Source: an uncultured Prevotellaceae bacterium (GTDB taxonomy: Bacteria; Bacteroidota; Bacteroidia; Bacteroidales; Bacteroidaceae). From it: a DNA stretch of 33,994 nucleotides. The stretch is from NCBI GenBank assembly GCA_946625675.1, contig CAMOTI010000010.1, forward strand, positions 1 through 33,994. The letters are read 5' to 3'. This document shows, piece after piece, positions 22,714 through 33,928 of the stretch. Numbering within the stretch: the first letter of the stretch is position 1; each line of letters opens with the position of its first letter. A program made the position numbers and the translations under genes. The notes beneath the pieces are model-generated. The model was not told the DNA's origin and searched no databases. It saw nothing but the letters and a program-made list of their open reading frames with translations.

Positions 22714-23385
22714 TTATTTGTTGGCCTCACCGTTCGGCTGGCTCTCTTGGCCCGCAGGGTTTTGCATGCCTCTATGTGGACCGAATCCATGTCCACCGCC
22801 GAAACCGCGGCCGCCCTGGCCTCTGAAGCCGAAACCTTGGCCTTTCTTACCACCATGACCAAATCCGCCACGGCCGCCTTTGCCTTTGCCGCCAAAAGCC
22901 TTACGGCCTTTTCCCGACATACGGTAAACCTTCTCCAGCTGACGGGCGTTCAGCACACTACGGAACTTGCCATAGTATTTCTCTTCAACGTCAAGCAAAG
23001 CACGCTGGTGGGCGAAACGGTTTTTGATACCGTCCTCTATCTCCTTGTCCGTACGGTGCTTCTTCTCGCCTTTCACGCCTTTCTGCTTCTCGCCCTTCTC
23101 GCCTTCGTCTTTCTTTCCGCGCTCAGGCATATATTTCTTGTTCACCTCGCCCAGCTCCAGCTGATAGTCCTTGTATATCGACTGGAACTTGTTCGAACTC
23201 GCGTCGTCCAGCATCAGCTCCCCGGCGATTCGGTCGGCGGCGCGTTCTGCACGCTGCTCTGCTGTCAGTTCCTGTTTCTCTGATTTCATGCCCTGGCCGC
23301 GACGTGGGCCTCTGTTGTTCTCTTGGGCATTTGCCGTCAGAAGTATGGCGCTCATTGCCAATGTCAAAATAATCTGTTTATTCAT
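22714..23385 (-). CDS. Secreted DUF4890-like protein with Gly/Arg/Lys-rich tail
   Basis: I start at ATG 23383-23385 (MNKQIILTLAMSAILLTANA), because it opens a signal peptide and has GGAG just upstream; a longer frame adds 18 unlikely residues. The 223-residue product has a charged helical region (about 45-145) including QELTAEQRAERAADRIAGEL and RTDKEIEDGIKNRF, resembling DUF4890 and Spy/CpxP-type helices. A tail follows (about 160-215) dense in GKGGRGGFGHGG-like repeats. Such proteins are periplasmic; a chaperone- or metal-related role is only a guess. It is monocistronic, with its own terminator and -7 box. Confidence 0.8.
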   Translation of the reverse strand: MNKQIILTLAMSAILLTANAQENNRGPRRGQGMKSEKQELTAEQRAERAADRIAGELMLDDASSNKFQSIYKDYQLELGEVNKKYMPERGKKDEGEKGEKQKGVKGEKKHRTDKEIEDGIKNRFAHQRALLDVEEKYYGKFRSVLNARQLEKVYRMSGKGRKAFGGKGKGGRGGFGHGGKKGQGFGFRGQGGRGFGGGHGFGPHRGMQNPAGQESQPNGEANK

Positions 23386-23497
23386 TGCTCCGTTTGTTTT
23401 AGTAGTTTTATTATGCGTTATTGCGTTTAGTCTGGGCAACTGCCCGTCTGTTTCTGTTTTTTTTGAGCGCTCACATTGGTATGACTCCCTAAAAACA

Positions 23498-23505
23498 CAA
23501 AAGTA
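23498..23505 (-). promoter_or_regulatory. Putative -7 element of the DUF4890-like gene
   Basis: On the minus strand it reads TACTTTTG, matching TAnnTTTG, about 113 bp before the start. No TTTG lies at the normal -33 spacing. Confidence 0.4.
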
Positions 23506-23629
23506 AAATCACAAACCCATATTTTAACATATTTTTAGAATTTACGCTTCACGTCTTCATACTCCCCCTTCCGCGTGCAGCCACCCTTTCCCACCACCCA
23601 CGCTCCTGATGCCTACCGAAACCCATCTG

Positions 23630-23709
23630 CACTGGGGGCGTGGACGTCCCCGTCCGCGCCAGCCGTCGAGGGCTCGATGCCCGAAGACGGCTGAAAAAAA
23701 TTCCAAAAT
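23630..23709 (+). repeat. F2 repeat, copy f (variant second hairpin)
   Basis: It begins CACTGGGGGCGTGGACGTCC like the others. The second hairpin is different: AGCCGTC/GACGGCT around an inner GGGC/GCCC stem, followed by GAAAAAAATTCC. Confidence 0.85.
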
Positions 23710-23786
23710 AACCAAATAAATAGTCAATAGTAAATCGTCAATCGTAAATAAAAATATTAAATCGTACATCTTATTCTTTTTTTTCG

Positions 23787-23794
23787 TAACTTCG
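23787..23794 (+). promoter_or_regulatory. Putative -7 element before the DUF819 gene
   Basis: TAACTTCG follows a T-rich run, as at 21519. It is a weak match to TAnnTTTG. Confidence 0.35.
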
Positions 23795-23823
23795 CAAATC
23801 CTATCTGCACAGCAGATCTGATA

Positions 23824-23855
23824 AATCTCAAATCTCAAATCTCAAATTTCAAAAA
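23824..23855 (+). repeat. CTCAAAT heptamer tract before the DUF819 gene
   Basis: Near-perfect tandem AAATCTC units end 6 bases before the ATG. Confidence 0.8.
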
Positions 23856-23860
23856 AACGA

Positions 23861-25025
23861 ATGTCAACCCTTATCATTATCTTCTGCGTCCTCTCCCCGT
23901 TGCTTATCCTTTGGCTCACCAGTAAGTTCAAGGTTCTCAACAAAGTAGGGAGCATCATCGTAGCATACGTCATCGGCTGCCTCCTCGGCCTCACCGGGCT
24001 TATCCCCGACACCCCAGAGATGCATGCAGCCCAGACTGCTGTCGCCACCTATGCCATCCCCTTCGCCATCCCACTCTTACTCTTCTCCTCCGACATACGA
24101 TCCTGGGCAAGACTCGCACCGGCATTCATCAAGTCCACCATCTTCGGTATTCTTGGGTGCGCCATGGCCATCACCCTCGGATTCCTCCTGTGCGGACGGA
24201 CCAACCCGCAGCTCTATGCCAATATCGGAGGCATGCTCACGGGACTCTACACCGGCGGCAACGCCAACCTCGCTTCACTCAAGATGGCACTCGGAGTCGA
24301 CGACGCCACATACATACTCATCAGCGCATACAGCACACTCATGAGTGCCGTCTACCTCTTTTTTTGTCATTATCGTCGGTAAGCGCGTGCTCCTCCTCTT
24401 CATGCCAGACTTCAAGGACGACAAGCAACAAGGCGGAGTGGGGGAGACCAACTTGCCTAACCACGACAACGAGCTTTTCCTCGGCCTTTTCCGCTGCGAC
24501 AACATACGCCACCTTGTCCTCGCGCTACTTCTCACCGTCTTCATCATCATCCTTTCTTTCGCCATCGCTAAAATCTTCCCTGTCGACGCATTCCAGCCCG
24601 TCTTCATCCTCACCATCAGCACACTCGCCATCCTGGCGTCACTCAGCAAGAAGGTGAGAAGCCTGCAACGCACCTTCGAGGCCGGCACTTTCTTCATCTT
24701 GATCTTCAGTATGGCCGTCGCCTCCCAGGTCAGCCTCCGCACCCTCACACAGGTGGACACCGGCATCTTCCTCTTCACCACCATCGCCACACTCGGAGCC
24801 CTCTTCTTCCACGTGCTCCTAAGCGCCATCTTCCGCATCGACACCGACACCACCCTCACAACCAGCATCTCCCTCATCTGCTCACCCCCCTTCGCCCCTG
24901 TCATCGGCAGTGCTCTCCACAATCGTGCCGTCATCCCGCCTGGCATCGCCGTCGGCCTCTTCGGATACGCAGCCGGCACATACATCGGCTTCGCCGTCGC
25001 CCGCCTCCTCCTCTCCCTTCCATAG
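23861..25025 (+). pseudogene. DUF819 family membrane protein, frameshifted
   Basis: Two overlapping frames, 23861-24382 and the frame open to 25025, encode the two halves of one DUF819 (YjcL-like) polytopic protein. The first half has SPLLILWLTSKFKVLNKVGS, VATYAIPFAIPLLLFSSDI and MLTGLYTGGNANLASLKMAL; the second has FFVIIVGKRVLLLF and ends SPPFAPVIGSALHNRAVIPP. They meet at a run of seven T (24359-24365). Removing one T restores a continuous 387-residue reading, the normal family length. No other stop or gap is seen, so the lesion is recent, a sequencing error, or corrected by slippage. DUF819 proteins are putative transporters of unknown substrate. Confidence 0.82.
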
Positions 25026-25061
25026 CCCATCTCTTCCCCGAATCCGTAACCTACCTGTCCG

Positions 25062-25130
25062 CACTGGGGGCGTGGACGTCCTCGTCCGCGCCAGCCGTCG
25101 AGGGCTCGATGCTCGAGACGGTTGAAAAAA
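25062..25130 (+). repeat. F2 repeat, copy g (variant second hairpin)
   Basis: Same subtype as copy f. In the second hairpin, the inner stem and closing arm differ (GATGCTCGAGACGGTT), leaving CCGTC/GACGG paired. Confidence 0.85.
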
Positions 25131-25184
25131 TTCCAAAATATCCAAATAAATAGTCAATCGTAAATCCTAAATAACATATTTCCT

Positions 25185-25228
25185 GAACAGAAAAGGAGTG
25201 AAGCCAAGGGCTTCACTCCTTTCTGTTC
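25185..25228. terminator. Bidirectional terminator between DUF819 and flotillin genes
   Basis: AGGAGTGAAGCC (25194-25205) and GGCTTCACTCCT (25209-25220) form a 12-bp stem with a 3-base loop. Outer GAACAG/CTGTTC pairing extends it beyond an A bulge. The two genes converge here, and both strands have T-rich 3' sides. Confidence 0.85.
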
Positions 25229-25232
25229 TGTC

Positions 25233-26627
25233 TTACTCCGTCTCTTCGGCTTCCGTTATCTCCTCAGCTTTGGGCGTCATGGCCTCCGTCTCCTTTTTCT
25301 TGGCAAGGTATTCGGGAAGGTTAAGCCCGGCGAGGTCGAACAGCTCGTTGAGCGGAGGGACGCTCTTCATCAGACCTGACAGGAAATTGGCCGTCGAACC
25401 TTTTCCGTCCGCGCCGCTGCCCTGGTCCCAGACGGTGACGTGGTCGATGTTGATGCCCTTCACGGCCTCCACCTGGGTCTTCACCAGCTCAGGCAGCTTC
25501 TCAAGCAGCAACAGCATATAGGCCTTGTTGGCATCGCCGCCGGCAGCCTGAACCATCTTGTCGTAGCCGGCAGCCTGCTTCGTCAGCACCTCGAACAAAC
25601 CCTTGGCCTCGGCTTCCATCTTCGCGAAGATAGCGTCGGCCTCACCCTTGGCGTTCACACGGATCTTCTCGGCTTCGGCTTCGGCCTCGATGATGCGGCG
25701 CTGCTTCTCTATCTCCTGAGGTACGAGGATGTTGGCTTTCTGAGTGGCCTGCTCGCGGGCGGCACGTGCTTCTTCCGCCTCACGCTCGGCGGCATAGGCT
25801 TCCGTCTGCGCACGGGCCTGCTGAACGCGCTCGGCTGCAGTGGCCTTTCGCTGGGCCTCGGCCTCTTTCTCGCGGCGGTCGGCGTCGCTCATCGCGATCT
25901 CCACCTTTGCCGTGTTCTCACCCTTCACTGCAGTTGCATTCGCTTCCGCGGTTCTGATACGCGTCTCACGGACGGCTTCTGCCTTTCCAATTTCTCCGAC
26001 CTTGTCCTGCTCGGCCACGCGAACCTTGGCTTCGTTGATGGCTTTGGCGGCAGCCTCGCGGCCCAGGGCCTCGATATAGCCGCTCTCGTCCTTGATGTCC
26101 GTCACGTTCACGTTGATCAGGCGAAGACCGATTTTCTTCAGCTCTACTTCCACATTCGCGCTGATGCTCTCAAGGAATTTGTCGCGGTCGTTGTTCAGCT
26201 CCTCGATGCTCATCGTGGCGATGACCAGACGAAGCTGGCCGAACAGGATGTCGCGGGCCAGTTCCTGGATCTGAACCGGAGTAAGACCTAACAAACGCTC
26301 GGCGGCGGCGTTCATCGACTCAGGGTCGGTGGAGATGCCGACGGTGAAGCGCGACGGAACGTCCACGCGGATGTTCTGTCTCGACAGTGCGTTCGTCAGG
26401 TTTGCGTCGATGCTGATAGGAGTCAGCGACAGGTAGGCATAGTCCTCGATGATGGGCCATACGAACGCACCGCCACCATGAATACAGCGAGCTGACGACT
26501 TGTTGCTTTTGCTTCCGTAAATCACAAGAATCTTGTCGGAAGGACAACGGCGGTAGCGGTTGATAATCGAGACGAACAAGAATATCACAACCACCACTGC
26601 GGCGATAATCAAATACATTTGTTCCAT
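25233..26627 (-). CDS. Flotillin-like SPFH protein
   Basis: The 464-residue protein has one N-terminal membrane helix (about 5-22) and then an SPFH/band-7 domain (about 25-190) with KILVIYGSKSNKSSARCIHGG, GGAFVWPIIEDY and LRLINVNVTDIKDESGYIEALG. A long Ala/Glu-rich coiled coil follows (about 190-345), and a C-terminal part with AAGGDANKAYMLLLLEKLPE matches flotillin/YqiK proteins. Such proteins oligomerise in membrane microdomains. The upstream gene on the same strand is NfeD-like, the usual bacterial partner of flotillins, and the two form an operon with 155 bp between them. No substrate or client protein can be inferred. Confidence 0.93.
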   Translation of the reverse strand: MEQMYLIIAAVVVVIFLFVSIINRYRRCPSDKILVIYGSKSNKSSARCIHGGGAFVWPIIEDYAYLSLTPISIDANLTNALSRQNIRVDVPSRFTVGISTDPESMNAAAERLLGLTPVQIQELARDILFGQLRLVIATMSIEELNNDRDKFLESISANVEVELKKIGLRLINVNVTDIKDESGYIEALGREAAAKAINEAKVRVAEQDKVGEIGKAEAVRETRIRTAEANATAVKGENTAKVEIAMSDADRREKEAEAQRKATAAERVQQARAQTEAYAAEREAEEARAAREQATQKANILVPQEIEKQRRIIEAEAEAEKIRVNAKGEADAIFAKMEAEAKGLFEVLTKQAAGYDKMVQAAGGDANKAYMLLLLEKLPELVKTQVEAVKGINIDHVTVWDQGSGADGKGSTANFLSGLMKSVPPLNELFDLAGLNLPEYLAKKKETEAMTPKAEEITEAEETE

Positions 26628-26782
26628 AGTATAATAAATTTAGTTTTTAGTTCTCTATTTTCAGTTTTTGCTTTCTCGAATTCGTAAGGAAATCCACTAC
26701 AGAGACCGGCTTTACAAAATTGATTAATAATTAAATAGCTAAATAAATAGTAAATTGTTAATTTTCAAATCGTAAAATTTTT

Positions 26783-27385
26783 TCACATCGGTTCAACTCG
26801 TAGGGTTTCACCGTCGATCACCTTGGTGATGCGCACTTTCTGTCCGGTGGCGATGGCGTCTCCGTCAGTCAGTGCGTCTATCTCGTGGAACGCACCATTC
26901 ACCGAAATCTGCACTTTTCCTTTACCCTTACCGTTGGCGGGAATCCGAAGATACACGTTCGCGGTTTTTCCTTCGCAGTTCCGGATGTCGAAAGCACCGT
27001 TGGATTCAAGTTTTCGGGTTTGCTTGCGTATGTAGAAGAAAAGCCATACGAAGGCGCAGCCCACTGCCACGCTCACCAGCACAAGCAGGATGTTGTTGCC
27101 GATGAGTTTGTGAAAACTCACGCCGCTCCAGCCAAAACCGACGATGAAATTCACGAGACTCCGGATGCTGAACAGCGACAGGCCACCACCCGTGTCCATC
27201 GTGTCACCGTCAGCGTCGCCGAAGTCGCCCACGTCGAAGCTGGTGTCCACGTCATGTCCGTCGAGGCCGATGAGGGTCAGGATTATCTGGATTACAAACA
27301 CTACTGAACCAACCAAGGCACATCCCCAAAACATCTGCTGCATGGGCTCCAGTGCCGAATACCAATTTGAGAATGATTCAAACAT
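26783..27385 (-). CDS. NfeD-like membrane protein (flotillin partner)
   Basis: The 200-residue protein has a first membrane helix (about 18-40), an acidic Asp/Gly-rich loop (about 44-68), two further helices (about 72-90 and 98-118) and a cytosolic C-terminal domain (about 135-200). That domain fits the OB-like fold of NfeD, with GKTANVYLRIPANGKGKGKV, EIDALTDGDAIATGQKVRI and the closing VIDGETLRVEP. The short form, without the protease domain, is typical of YuaF-like partners encoded beside flotillin. It is first in the operon and has the better promoter. Confidence 0.88.
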   Translation of the reverse strand: MFESFSNWYSALEPMQQMFWGCALVGSVVFVIQIILTLIGLDGHDVDTSFDVGDFGDADGDTMDTGGGLSLFSIRSLVNFIVGFGWSGVSFHKLIGNNILLVLVSVAVGCAFVWLFFYIRKQTRKLESNGAFDIRNCEGKTANVYLRIPANGKGKGKVQISVNGAFHEIDALTDGDAIATGQKVRITKVIDGETLRVEPM

Positions 27386-27434
27386 AAGCCTTTCTTTTTA
27401 TTAGTCATTTACTAAACTGTTCATATTGCACATG

Positions 27435-27464
27435 CAAAGATATACAAAATATTTGAAATACAAA
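27435..27464 (-). promoter_or_regulatory. Putative promoter of the nfeD-flotillin operon
   Basis: On the minus strand TTTG (27461-27464) and TATCTTTG (27435-27442) are 18 bases apart, close to consensus. It lies about 50 bp before the NfeD-like start. Confidence 0.7.
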
Positions 27465-27494
27465 CATTCTTCCCTCTTTTTTTCTTTGTTTTCC

Positions 27495-27527
27495 AGTAGA
27501 GACGCCCCGCGGGGCGTCTTCAAACGA
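27495..27527 (+). repeat. F1 hairpin repeat, copy 6
   Basis: AGTAGAG with a CCCCGCGGGG-centred palindrome and TTCAAACG. It is the left member of a doublet with copy 7. Confidence 0.9.
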
Positions 27528-27552
27528 GATCCGTCAGCCGTAGGGACTGGCT

Positions 27553-27580
27553 AGTAGAGACGCCCCGCGGGGCGTCTCCT
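27553..27580 (+). repeat. F1 hairpin repeat, copy 7
   Basis: Same palindrome, followed by CTCCTCCGTC instead of TTCAAAC. This right-hand type also occurs at 32452 and 33786. Confidence 0.9.
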
Positions 27581-27596
27581 CCGTCTGAGAGTAACA

Positions 27597-27700
27597 TAAA
27601 ACTCTGTTTTATAGTTCTGTACGTTTAGTTCCGTACCCCGATTATTTATTGCATATACCGTACAACGTCTTTATTTCGTTTTAGCAATAAAGACGAATTC
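27597..27700 (+). repeat. Composite repeat downstream of F1 doublet, with stem-loop
   Basis: ACATAAAACTCTGTTTTATA, GTTCTGTAC and ATTGCATATA segments are shared with 33826-33925. A perfect 10-bp stem CGTCTTTATT/AATAAAGACG (27666-27675 with 27686-27695) closes it; the other copy forms a similar bulged stem with different bases. Confidence 0.75.
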
Positions 27701-27830
27701 ATTTCAAAACAGGGGTAGGGCATACCTGTGGCTGGTGTCTGGCAGGATATGGATGTGGCTGTCGTGATGTGCAGGACGTATTTCTTCCATTAAGATGATA
27801 CAGTGTCTCTTTCAACTGAAAAAATGATAT

Positions 27831-27845
27831 GCAGATAATATCTGC
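27831..27845. promoter_or_regulatory. Inverted repeat, possible operator
   Basis: GCAGAT-AAT-ATCTGC is a perfect 6-bp inverted repeat 46 bp before the oxidoreductase start. The regulator is unknown. Confidence 0.35.
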
Positions 27846-27890
27846 CTCATTCGTTCGTTTTATGTATAACTGAATAACCCCAACGGAATT

Positions 27891-28895
27891 ATGGATAAAA
27901 ACGGAATTATGAGAGTCGGCATCATCGGCACGGGATGGATTGCCGAGAAAGCAGCCATCACACTCGGTGGCATGGAGAATTGCATGGCTTATGCTGTAGG
28001 CTCAAGAACGCAGCAGAAAGCGGACGCTTTCGCCGCGCAGTGGAACATCCCCAAGGCATACGGAACGTATAGTGCGCTGATTGCAGATCCTGATGTCGAC
28101 CTCGTCTATGTGGGAACACCACATTCTCATCATTTCGATGTCACGCATGAGGCAATCCTCGCAGGAAAGCCCGTACTCGTGGAGAAGGCGTTCATGGCCA
28201 ACCACCGTCAGGCTAAGGAAATCGTAGACTTGGCACGCTCAACGAATGTCTTTCTTGCCGAGGCCATCTGGACGCGCTATCAGCCGGCCGTCAACATTGT
28301 GCGGAACCTGATCGCCAAAGGAAAGATAGGCATACCACGCCTCATCACGGCCACGCTCGGCTATTCCATGGGCGACAAGCCGCGCATCATGCGGTCCGAC
28401 CTCTGCGGAGGAGCGCTGCTCGACCTCGGCGTCTATACGCTCAACTTCGTGCGTATGTTCTGCGATGCACCCATTCTCGACATCCGCTCACAATGCGTGA
28501 AATCACAGACGGGGATGGACCTCACAAACGCCGTGAGCATCACGCTGGAGGGGGGAATCCTGGCCAACCTGCAGTCGTCAGCTTGCTGTGTCGGCGACAA
28601 CATCGGGGGCATTGCAGGGACAGAGGGAAACATCATCATCGACAACATCAACAACCCGCAGCGCATTCGCCTCAACGGACCCGACCGCACCTTTGTGGAG
28701 GATATCCATGTGCCTACTCAGATTACAGGCTATGAATACCAGTTCGCCGCATGCCGGCGCCACATCCTCGACGGAAAGACCGAACCCGACGAGATGCCGC
28801 TCGACGAGACGCTCTACATCATGCGTCTCATGGACGGATTGAGAAGAGAGTGGGGCGTTCGCTATCCTATGGACAGAGATTTTGAAGTTTATTGA
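27891..28895 (+). CDS. Gfo/Idh/MocA family oxidoreductase
   Basis: This is a 334-residue NAD(P)-dependent oxidoreductase (328 if the second ATG at 27909 is used). The Rossmann motif GIIGTGWIAEKA is near residue 10. The domain signature is LVEKAFMANHRQA, with A in place of the usual P of the EKP motif. AEAIWTRYQPAV and the C-terminal DLGVYTLNFVRM follow. The AEAIWTRYxP segment resembles trans-dihydrodiol/D-xylose dehydrogenase-like members, so a sugar or cyclitol substrate is plausible; it cannot be fixed from sequence. Both ATGs are preceded by the same AACGGAATT, through an 18-base in-frame duplication, so the start is ambiguous. A secreted GH2 beta-galactosidase lies 286 bp downstream. Confidence 0.88.
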   Translation: MDKNGIMRVGIIGTGWIAEKAAITLGGMENCMAYAVGSRTQQKADAFAAQWNIPKAYGTYSALIADPDVDLVYVGTPHSHHFDVTHEAILAGKPVLVEKAFMANHRQAKEIVDLARSTNVFLAEAIWTRYQPAVNIVRNLIAKGKIGIPRLITATLGYSMGDKPRIMRSDLCGGALLDLGVYTLNFVRMFCDAPILDIRSQCVKSQTGMDLTNAVSITLEGGILANLQSSACCVGDNIGGIAGTEGNIIIDNINNPQRIRLNGPDRTFVEDIHVPTQITGYEYQFAACRRHILDGKTEPDEMPLDETLYIMRLMDGLRREWGVRYPMDRDFEVY

Positions 28896-28899
28896 CATG

Positions 28900-28961
28900 A
28901 TTTTCGGCTGCACTCAACATACCTCAAGCAAGCTTGGCTCTGTATTCGCTTGCACGAAAAT
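28900..28961 (-). repeat. F4 structured element, 62 bp, - orientation
   Basis: Reverse complement of 1546-1607 with three differences that I count. It begins 5 bases after the oxidoreductase stop and keeps the ATTTTCG/CGAAAAT terminal pairing. Confidence 0.85.
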
Positions 28962-29046
28962 TGAGCTTTGAACTTTGTACTTGGAGATTTTGCCAAGCTA
29001 ACCACTTACGTTTTTCTTTGATAAATCCTCATATTTTTGATTTTTT

Positions 29047-29078
29047 GTTGATTCTTCGGCAGAAAAGTCTTATATTTG
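29047..29078 (+). promoter_or_regulatory. Putative promoter of the beta-galactosidase gene
   Basis: TATATTTG (29071-29078) is a perfect -7 box and GTTG (29047-29050) lies 20 bases upstream. The leader would be about 100 nt. Confidence 0.55.
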
Positions 29079-29172
29079 TAAATGAATTCTGGATTGTTTT
29101 CGTTTCGGGGCCTGATGGGGGCATGAATAATCCGGATATGTCTTTGTGAAAACCTGTAAAAACATGAAATAA

Positions 29173-32367
<3,195 letters not shown>

Positions 32368-32389
32368 CTTGGCTAATCACTTCATATAT

Positions 32390-32428
32390 AAGGCGGCATC
32401 CTCACTGGATGCCGCCTTAGCTTTTTTT
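32390..32428 (+). terminator. Rho-independent terminator after the beta-galactosidase gene
   Basis: AAGGCGGCATCC (32390-32401) and GGATGCCGCCTT (32407-32418) form a 12-bp perfect stem with a 5-base loop, followed by AGC and T7. Confidence 0.95.
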
Positions 32429-32451
32429 GTCCGTTCGCCCTGCCGTATGCT

Positions 32452-32480
32452 AGTAGAGACGCCCCGTGGGGCGTCTCCCC
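32452..32480 (+). repeat. F1 hairpin repeat, copy 8
   Basis: AGTAGAG and CCCCGTGGGG palindrome followed by CTCCCCCTCCGG, which leads straight into an F5 CCGGATGGC unit. Confidence 0.9.
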
Positions 32481-32566
32481 CTCCGGATGGCAATAAACCA
32501 CAAACTACCTCGTCCGGATGGCTAAATTTCAAATCTCAAACCTCAAATTTCAAATTTCAAACCTCC
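32481..32566 (+). repeat. F5 units and CTCAAAT tract beside ald
   Basis: Two TCCGGATGGC units (about 32482 and 32512) and a TTTCAAATCTCAAACCTC tract reach the stop codon of ald. The same pairing of F5 with CTCAAA tracts occurs near 1656-1702 and 13089-13130. Confidence 0.7.
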
Positions 32567-33657
32567 ACGTATTCCATTCCGAACACGTCGGCCACTGCCT
32601 TGAACGTCACCTTTCCGTCCACCACGTTCAGGCCTTTCTTCAGCGACGGGTCGTCCTTGCAGGCCTGTTTCCATCCCTTGTCGGCCAGTGCGAGTGCGTA
32701 ACGTTGAGTGGCGTTGGTCAGGGCCAGGGTAGAAGTGTTGGCGATGGCACCTGGAATGTTAGCCACGCAGTAGTGTATGATTCCGTCCACGGTGTACACA
32801 GGCTCGCTGTGGGTCGTCGGACGGGAGGTCTCGAAGCAGCCGCCTTGGTCGATGGCAACGTCCACGAGCACGGTGCCAGGCTCCATCAGTTTCAGCATCT
32901 CTTTCGTGATGAGGTGGGGAGTCTTGTCTCCTGGCACGAGCACCGAACCGATGACGACATCCACGTCAGGCAGTTCCTTGCGGATGTTATGCTCAGAGGA
33001 GTAGAGCGTATGCACGTTGGAAGGCAGCTCCATCGCCAGTTGGCGCAGACGCGGCAGCGAGATGTCGGTGATGACAACCTCGGCACCCATTCCGGCTGCC
33101 ATCTTGGCGGCTGCCTCTCCCACGATGCCGCCGCCCAGCACCAGCACCTTCGTCGGCTTCACGCCTGGAACGCCGCTGATGAGTTTGCCTTTCCCGCCCT
33201 GGGTCTTCTGAAGATAGAACGCACCGTTCAGCGCTGCCATGCGGCCGGCCACCTCGCTCATCGGCTGAAGCAGCGGCAGGGAGCGGTCGGGCAGTTGCAC
33301 CGTCTCGTAAGCCAGGCAGGTGGCACCGCTTTTTAGCATAGCGTCGAGCAACGGACGGTCGCTGGCGAAGTGGAAATAGGTGAACAGCAGCTGGCCGGGG
33401 CGAACCAGACCGTACTCGGGCTCCACTGGCTCCTTCACCTTCACGATCATGTCGCACTGGCCGTACACATCCTCTATCGTAGGCAGCAGCTTTGCGCCGG
33501 CAGCCTCATATTCGCAGTCGGCGAAGTCGCTGTTAACGCCAGCGCTTTGCTGCACATACACTTCGTGGCCGTGAGCCACCATCTCTGCAACGCCCGAGGG
33601 GGTCATGCCCACGCGGTTCTCGTTGTTTTTAATCTCTTTTGGAATTCCTACTTTCAT
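32557..33657 (-). CDS. ald: Alanine dehydrogenase
   Basis: I start at ATG 33655-33657 (MKVGIPKEIKNNENRVGMTP), the family's conserved N terminus; a longer open frame runs upstream through repeats. The 366-residue enzyme interconverts L-alanine and pyruvate plus ammonia with NAD. Substrate residues R15, K75 (in MIVKVKEPVEPEY) and H96 (in TYFHFASD) are in place, and the Rossmann motif VLVLGGGIVGEAAAKMA is present, as are DVDVVIGSVLVPGDKTPHLI and the C-terminal NIPGAIANTSTLALTNAT. Length is normal. It converges with the beta-galactosidase gene and is apparently monocistronic. Confidence 0.96.
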   Translation of the reverse strand: MKVGIPKEIKNNENRVGMTPSGVAEMVAHGHEVYVQQSAGVNSDFADCEYEAAGAKLLPTIEDVYGQCDMIVKVKEPVEPEYGLVRPGQLLFTYFHFASDRPLLDAMLKSGATCLAYETVQLPDRSLPLLQPMSEVAGRMAALNGAFYLQKTQGGKGKLISGVPGVKPTKVLVLGGGIVGEAAAKMAAGMGAEVVITDISLPRLRQLAMELPSNVHTLYSSEHNIRKELPDVDVVIGSVLVPGDKTPHLITKEMLKLMEPGTVLVDVAIDQGGCFETSRPTTHSEPVYTVDGIIHYCVANIPGAIANTSTLALTNATQRYALALADKGWKQACKDDPSLKKGLNVVDGKVTFKAVADVFGMEYVEV

Positions 33658-33727
33658 GTTCTCTATATTTTTATGGTGTAATAAAATTTTCTGTATCAGA
33701 GCACCTCGACCGTATCGATTGTCCGCC

Positions 33728-33760
33728 AGTAGAGACGCCCCGTGGGGCGTCTTCAAACTA
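33728..33760 (+). repeat. F1 hairpin repeat, copy 9
   Basis: AGTAGAG, a CCCCGTGGGG palindrome and TTCAAACTA; left member of a doublet. Confidence 0.9.
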
Positions 33761-33785
33761 ACCCCGTCACCTGTATGGACTTATC

Positions 33786-33812
33786 AGTAGAGACGCCCCG
33801 CGGGGCGTCTCC
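33786..33812 (+). repeat. F1 hairpin repeat, copy 10
   Basis: CCCCGCGGGG palindrome followed by CTCCCCCGTCCG; right member of the doublet. Confidence 0.9.
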
Positions 33813-33825
33813 CCCGTCCGCAAGT

Positions 33826-33925
33826 AACATAAAAATCTGCTTTATAGTTCTGTACCTCGGTTCTTGATTGCATATATCGTATTACGTATCTTTTACGTCT
33901 TAGCTGTAAAGACAGATTCACTTCG
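33826..33925 (+). repeat. Composite repeat downstream of F1 doublet
   Basis: Shares ACATAAAA-CTG-TTTATAGTTCTGTAC and ATTGCATATA with 27597-27700. The stem-loop at its end (near 33888-33912) uses TCTTTTAC/GTAAAGA instead of the AT-only stem of the other copy. Confidence 0.75.
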
Positions 33926-33928
33926 CAG

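Larger units (their letters stand above)
23386..23860. other. Intergenic region with promoters, F2 copy and tandem tracts
   Basis: A minus-strand promoter box, F2 copy f (23630-23709), an AATAGTCAATAGT tract (about 23714-23750), a plus-strand promoter box and a CTCAAAT tract (about 23824-23855) are seen; no gene. Confidence 0.7.
27386..27890. other. Divergent gap with F1 doublet and composite repeat
   Basis: Beyond the operon promoter are two F1 copies, a shared composite sequence to about 27700 ending in a 10-bp stem-loop, and a perfect GCAGAT-AAT-ATCTGC inverted repeat (27831-27845) that could be an operator for the oxidoreductase gene. I see no matching -7 box for that gene. Confidence 0.65.

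Noticed and set aside
24345-25025. Second half of DUF819 as an independent gene
   Set aside because: It would start at GTG inside the upstream half, and its sequence continues the same membrane protein, so a frameshift is simpler.
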